A program made the translations under genes and the position numbers. Under the pieces are notes generated by a model that saw only the letters and a program-made list of their open reading frames with translations, had not been told where the DNA came from and did not search any database. DNA of 8,611 nt from Dehalococcoidales bacterium (GTDB lineage Bacteria; Chloroflexota; Dehalococcoidia; Dehalococcoidales; UBA3254), in contig JAFGOB010000158.1 in NCBI GenBank assembly GCA_016926695.1, positions 1 through 8,611 on the forward strand, in the 5' to 3' direction. Positions 6,521-8,611 of this stretch are shown one piece after another; position 1 is the first letter of the stretch, and every line of letters starts with the position of its first letter.

Positions 6521-6525
6521 AGGAG
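6521..6525 (+). promoter_or_regulatory. Shine-Dalgarno AGGAG that supports a GTG start
   Basis: AGGAG lies 7 nt before the GTG at 6533. No ATG occurs in frame nearby that keeps the N-terminal strand preceding the H-x-H motif, so the GTG is preferred. Confidence 0.75.
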
Positions 6526-6532
6526 AAATCCT

Positions 6533-7600
6533 GTGAAAGCGGAGCAGCTAAAAGGAAAAATCCAGACAGTCCTCGGAGTGATTGAACCTGAAAAGATCGG
6601 CATCACAAGCTGTCATGAGCACATTCTCTTTGATATGGTGGATGTATGGCGAGCACCGTTTCCAGCTTCGGAAAGAGATCTTGCATTTAAGAGAGTCACA
6701 CTGGAAAACCTCGGAATAGTACGTGCGAATCCTGCAGCCATTAAAGATAATATGTGCCAAACGGACGAATCATTGGCCATCGAAGAAATTTTACGTTTCA
6801 AATATGCCGGTGGCGGTACTATCGTTGAGCTCAGCCAAAATGGCCTTCACCGCGACCCTGCCGGACTCGCACGTGTTGCCAGGGCTACCGGCATCAATAT
6901 TGTAATGGGAAGCGGCTACTATATCGGTATCACTCATCCTGAAGACATGGACATGCGAACGGAAGAGGAAATCACGAACGAAGTAGTCCGGGATATTCTG
7001 GTAGGTGTCGGGAACACAGGAATTCACGCCGGGATTATTGGAGAGATAGGTAGCTCATACCCTTGCACCTCCAATGAAAAAAAGGTCTTGAGGGCTTGTG
7101 CACACGCCCAACAACGTACCGGTGTACCCATAAATATTCACCCCAGTCTAACCGAAGAGGGATTACTGGAGAATATCTCTACTCTGAAAGACGCAGGAGC
7201 CGACCTCACACATGTCGCAATAAGCCATGTCGATGGCTATGATTATACTCTGGATACCCAGCGCAAGGTTTTGGAAGCCGGATGCTATATTGTCTACGAT
7301 GGTTGTGGGAATGTGGTGTATCCATTTTCCTACATGGGTCAGATGATAAATGTGGACAGTGACGTTCATCGGATTAACAAAATACGGAAACTCATCGAGC
7401 ACGGTTTCATCAATCAAATCCTGCTGGGGGGAGATATCTGCTTCAAATGCTTGCTGTCAGCTTATGGCGGATTCGGTTATGCCCATATCATCAACAACCT
7501 CATACCACTGATGCACGCCAAAGGGATGACGGAGGAGCAAGTAAATATCCTGACAATAGATAACCCGACCCGGTTCCTGCAATTCAAGAGCGTAACATAG
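6533..7600 (+). CDS. Phosphotriesterase-family metal-dependent hydrolase (amidohydrolase superfamily)
   Basis: This 355-residue TIM-barrel hydrolase has the full set of binuclear metal ligands of the PTE-like family. These are His28 and His30 in C-H-E-H-I, the bridging acid Glu171 in I-I-G-E-I-G, His203 in I-N-I-H-P, His232 in I-S-H-V-D and Asp301 in G-G-D-I. True phosphotriesterases and quorum-quenching lactonases carry a carboxylated lysine at the bridging place; glutamate there is the pattern of E. coli PHP and other phosphotriesterase-homology proteins, whose substrates are mostly unknown lactones or esters. Phosphotriester hydrolysis should therefore not be assumed. The cytoplasmic enzyme would use two Zn, Mn or similar ions. 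It follows the esterase by 170 bp and precedes the cupin by 26 bp, so it very likely shares a transcript with the cupin. Confidence 0.88.
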   Translation: MKAEQLKGKIQTVLGVIEPEKIGITSCHEHILFDMVDVWRAPFPASERDLAFKRVTLENLGIVRANPAAIKDNMCQTDESLAIEEILRFKYAGGGTIVELSQNGLHRDPAGLARVARATGINIVMGSGYYIGITHPEDMDMRTEEEITNEVVRDILVGVGNTGIHAGIIGEIGSSYPCTSNEKKVLRACAHAQQRTGVPINIHPSLTEEGLLENISTLKDAGADLTHVAISHVDGYDYTLDTQRKVLEAGCYIVYDGCGNVVYPFSYMGQMINVDSDVHRINKIRKLIEHGFINQILLGGDICFKCLLSAYGGFGYAHIINNLIPLMHAKGMTEEQVNILTIDNPTRFLQFKSVT

Positions 7601-7626
7601 CATACAATAATACGAGAAGGAGAGAT

Positions 7627-8082
7627 ATGATGGACTCCCAAAAAGAATCAAAGTACGGAAAGTACATTGTGACCGAACTAAAACAGAATATTCTTGAAGC
7701 TGACTGGACTCCAAAAAACATTAAGGGAGCGGGTAAAGGAAAAGGAGGCCGACTACTGTTTCTTGACAGCGAGGTTGTTCCAGGGGCCTTTTATGTAGAA
7801 ACCGTTTGGCTTATGCCGAATCCCGGAGCTCCTGCCGGTCCTCCTACTGAGTCTCACAAGCATGACTGGGATGAAATACTCGGGTTTTTCGGAACCAATA
7901 TGGAAGATCCATATGATCTTGGTGGTGAAATCGAACTTTGGCTCGAGGATGAAAAACATACCCTCACTCGAACCTGTATCGTGTTCGTTCCAAAGGGAAT
8001 GATGCATTGCCCCTTAACTGTGAAAAGGATAGATAGACCGATCTTTGAGTTTACTACTGGACCCGGAACCATGTATGGATAG
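7627..8082 (+). CDS. Small single-domain cupin protein, operon partner of the phosphotriesterase-like gene
   Basis: This 151-residue protein has one cupin barrel. Motif 1 is H-K-H-D-W-D-E (His77, His79, Glu83). Motif 2 is F-V-P-K-G-M-M-H (His127). Together they give the standard three-His, one-Glu metal site. Between the motifs lies a long D-P-Y-D-L-G-G-E-I-E-L-W-L segment (94-106), which I associate with a family of uncharacterised cupins from anaerobes. AGGAG at 7618-7622 is 4 nt from the first ATG and 7 nt from the adjacent second ATG (7630), so translation may start at either. It lies 26 bp after the phosphotriesterase-like stop. Possible roles are metal-dependent isomerase, decarboxylase, dioxygenase or lyase acting on the product of the upstream hydrolases, or ligand binding. 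Structure class is secure; reaction unknown. Confidence 0.8.
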   Translation: MMDSQKESKYGKYIVTELKQNILEADWTPKNIKGAGKGKGGRLLFLDSEVVPGAFYVETVWLMPNPGAPAGPPTESHKHDWDEILGFFGTNMEDPYDLGGEIELWLEDEKHTLTRTCIVFVPKGMMHCPLTVKRIDRPIFEFTTGPGTMYG

Positions 8083-8083
8083 C

Positions 8084-8115
8084 GCTTCGTAGAATTGCCG
8101 AAACTACCGCGAAGC
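8084..8115 (+). terminator. Imperfect hairpin directly after the cupin stop, possible terminator
   Basis: GCTTCG-TAG (8084-8092) can pair with CTA-(CCG)-CGAAGC (8104-8115), with three bases bulged. The stem begins 2 bp after the cupin stop codon. No T-run follows, so it may be a weak terminator, a 3'-end stabiliser, or chance. Confidence 0.3.
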
Positions 8116-8218
8116 CCGCGGGGATTTGATAGTAACGAGCAATCGGCGATAGACATACTTGGCTGCATCAAGTGGATAATAATCCAAACCAGACGGACAT
8201 TGGTGCTCCTGGTAGAAT

Positions 8219-8230
8219 AACGTTAACGTT
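8219..8230. repeat. 12-bp perfect palindrome AACGTTAACGTT
   Basis: The sequence equals its own reverse complement and lies between the converging cupin and glycosidase genes, 3 bp from the tRNA-like stretch. A further CGTTAAC copy lies at 8266-8272, 45 bp from the one inside the palindrome (8221-8227). Confidence 0.4.
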
Positions 8231-8233
8231 GAG

Positions 8234-8253
8234 TGGCAGCGACGGGGATTGAA
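8234..8253 (-). other. tRNA 3'-end-like 20-nt stretch (possible att-site remnant)
   Basis: Read on the minus strand, 8253 to 8234 gives TTCAATC (a consensus T-loop), CCCGT (3' side of a T-stem), CGCTGCC (3' side of a 7-bp acceptor stem) and A (discriminator). The sequence 5' of it does not supply the pairing T-stem strand ACGGG, nor an anticodon arm, so this is not a functional tRNA. It abuts the stop codon of the glycosidase gene. Such isolated tRNA 3' ends are typical attachment-site duplicates left by integrases, but a short chance match is possible. Confidence 0.3.
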
Positions 8254-8611
8254 CTACCTGATATCCGTTAACCTTATTTGATTCCTGAGCCAATAGTTCT
8301 TTATCATGACGAACAGGTCCCAGTCTCCTTCAGCAAGATTACCGGGATCCGAACCGAGTGCGTAATTCATCTTGTTCTGGATTTTGTTGTATTCTTCAGA
8401 TACAGGCTGCCAGGACCATAAAGCATAATTCAACCCGAATTCTTCGAACAATGCCATCTCATCATCCAGGAACTGCCCGGCGCCAGGTTCCCAGCGGACA
8501 ACCCCATACTCGGTCACTGCTACTGGGACGCCATATCGTTCTTTGAATTGATTGACCGTATCGAGCAGATTACGTAACCACGTCTCGTTGAAGTCTTCAA
8601 CTTCGCCGTCG
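8254..8611 (-). CDS. TIM-barrel glycoside hydrolase (cellulase/GH5-like), C-terminal part (5' end outside window)
   Basis: The frame is open from the window edge to the TAG at 8254-8256 and shows 118 residues. The GTG at 8517 is internal, because the 31 codons before it continue the family pattern (an E-T-W-L-R-N-L-L-D-T-V helix, then Y-G-V-P-V-A). The segment V-P-V-A-V-T-E-Y-G is a beta-strand ending in a catalytic-type glutamate, as at the nucleophile strand of GH5-like glycosidases. It is followed by helix residues F-L-D-D-E-M-A-L-F-E-E-F-G and the strand Y-A-L-W-S-W, also typical of the last barrel repeats. The protein would cleave a glycosidic bond; the substrate cannot be told from this part, and a signal peptide, if any, lies outside. 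It converges on the cupin gene with 171 bp between, and its stop touches the tRNA-like stretch, so its last residues may have been altered by a junction. Confidence 0.65.
   Translation of the reverse strand, partial: DGEVEDFNETWLRNLLDTVNQFKERYGVPVAVTEYGVVRWEPGAGQFLDDEMALFEEFGLNYALWSWQPVSEEYNKIQNKMNYALGSDPGNLAEGDWDLFVMIKNYWLRNQIRLTDIR

Noticed and set aside
8173..8186. TGGAT-AATA-ATCCA hairpin after the cupin gene
   Set aside because: 5-bp AT-rich stem without a T-run; not distinguishable from chance.

Overview
The window is a bacterial segment with compact genes, strong AGGAG-type ribosome binding sites and roughly balanced base composition. No rRNA, intact tRNA, CRISPR array or recognisable transposase is visible. 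The gene mix suggests accessory catabolism in an anaerobic or metagenome-derived bacterium: an NTF2/SnoaL-like protein, an Asp/Glu-racemase-superfamily decarboxylase or isomerase, a GNAT-acyl-CoA synthetase fusion, an HSL-type esterase, a phosphotriesterase-like metal hydrolase, a cupin and a glycosidase. A Chloroflexota (Dehalococcoidia-like), Desulfobacterota or Firmicutes host would all fit. I cannot settle the taxon from sequence alone.

Layout. Positions 1-1304 (+) hold the 3' end of an NTF2-like gene, then an arylmalonate decarboxylase/maleate isomerase-like gene, then a 5'-truncated TfoX N-domain remnant. Positions 1561-4266 (-) hold one large gene for an N-terminal GNAT acetyltransferase fused to an ADP-forming acyl-CoA synthetase; it converges on the first block. 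Positions 4267-5390 are gene-poor. They hold two small candidate ORFs, a perfect 7-bp inverted repeat, three copies of an 11-bp direct repeat and a possible extended -10 promoter. Positions 5391-8082 (+) hold a three-gene cluster: esterase, phosphotriesterase-family hydrolase, small cupin. The hydrolase and cupin are only 26 bp apart and almost certainly co-transcribed. Positions 8083-8253 carry a hairpin, a 12-bp palindrome and a 20-nt stretch resembling the 3' end of a tRNA. Positions 8254-8611 (-) hold the C-terminal part of a TIM-barrel glycosidase.

How the genes may work together (inference): the esterase and the phosphotriesterase-like enzyme would hydrolyse ester or lactone substrates. 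The cupin would act on, isomerise or sense the product. The AMDase-like enzyme would decarboxylate or isomerise a dicarboxylic acid. The GNAT-synthetase could activate the released acids to acyl-CoA, or control acyl-CoA synthetases by lysine acetylation. No transcription factor or transporter lies inside the window, so substrate and regulation are unknown.

The most interesting points are the AMDase-type single-cysteine active site, retention of both candidate phospho-histidines in the GNAT-first synthetase, the esterase that lacks the histidine of the HGGG motif, the repeat cluster upstream of the esterase, and the tRNA-3'-end-like junction beside the glycosidase gene.
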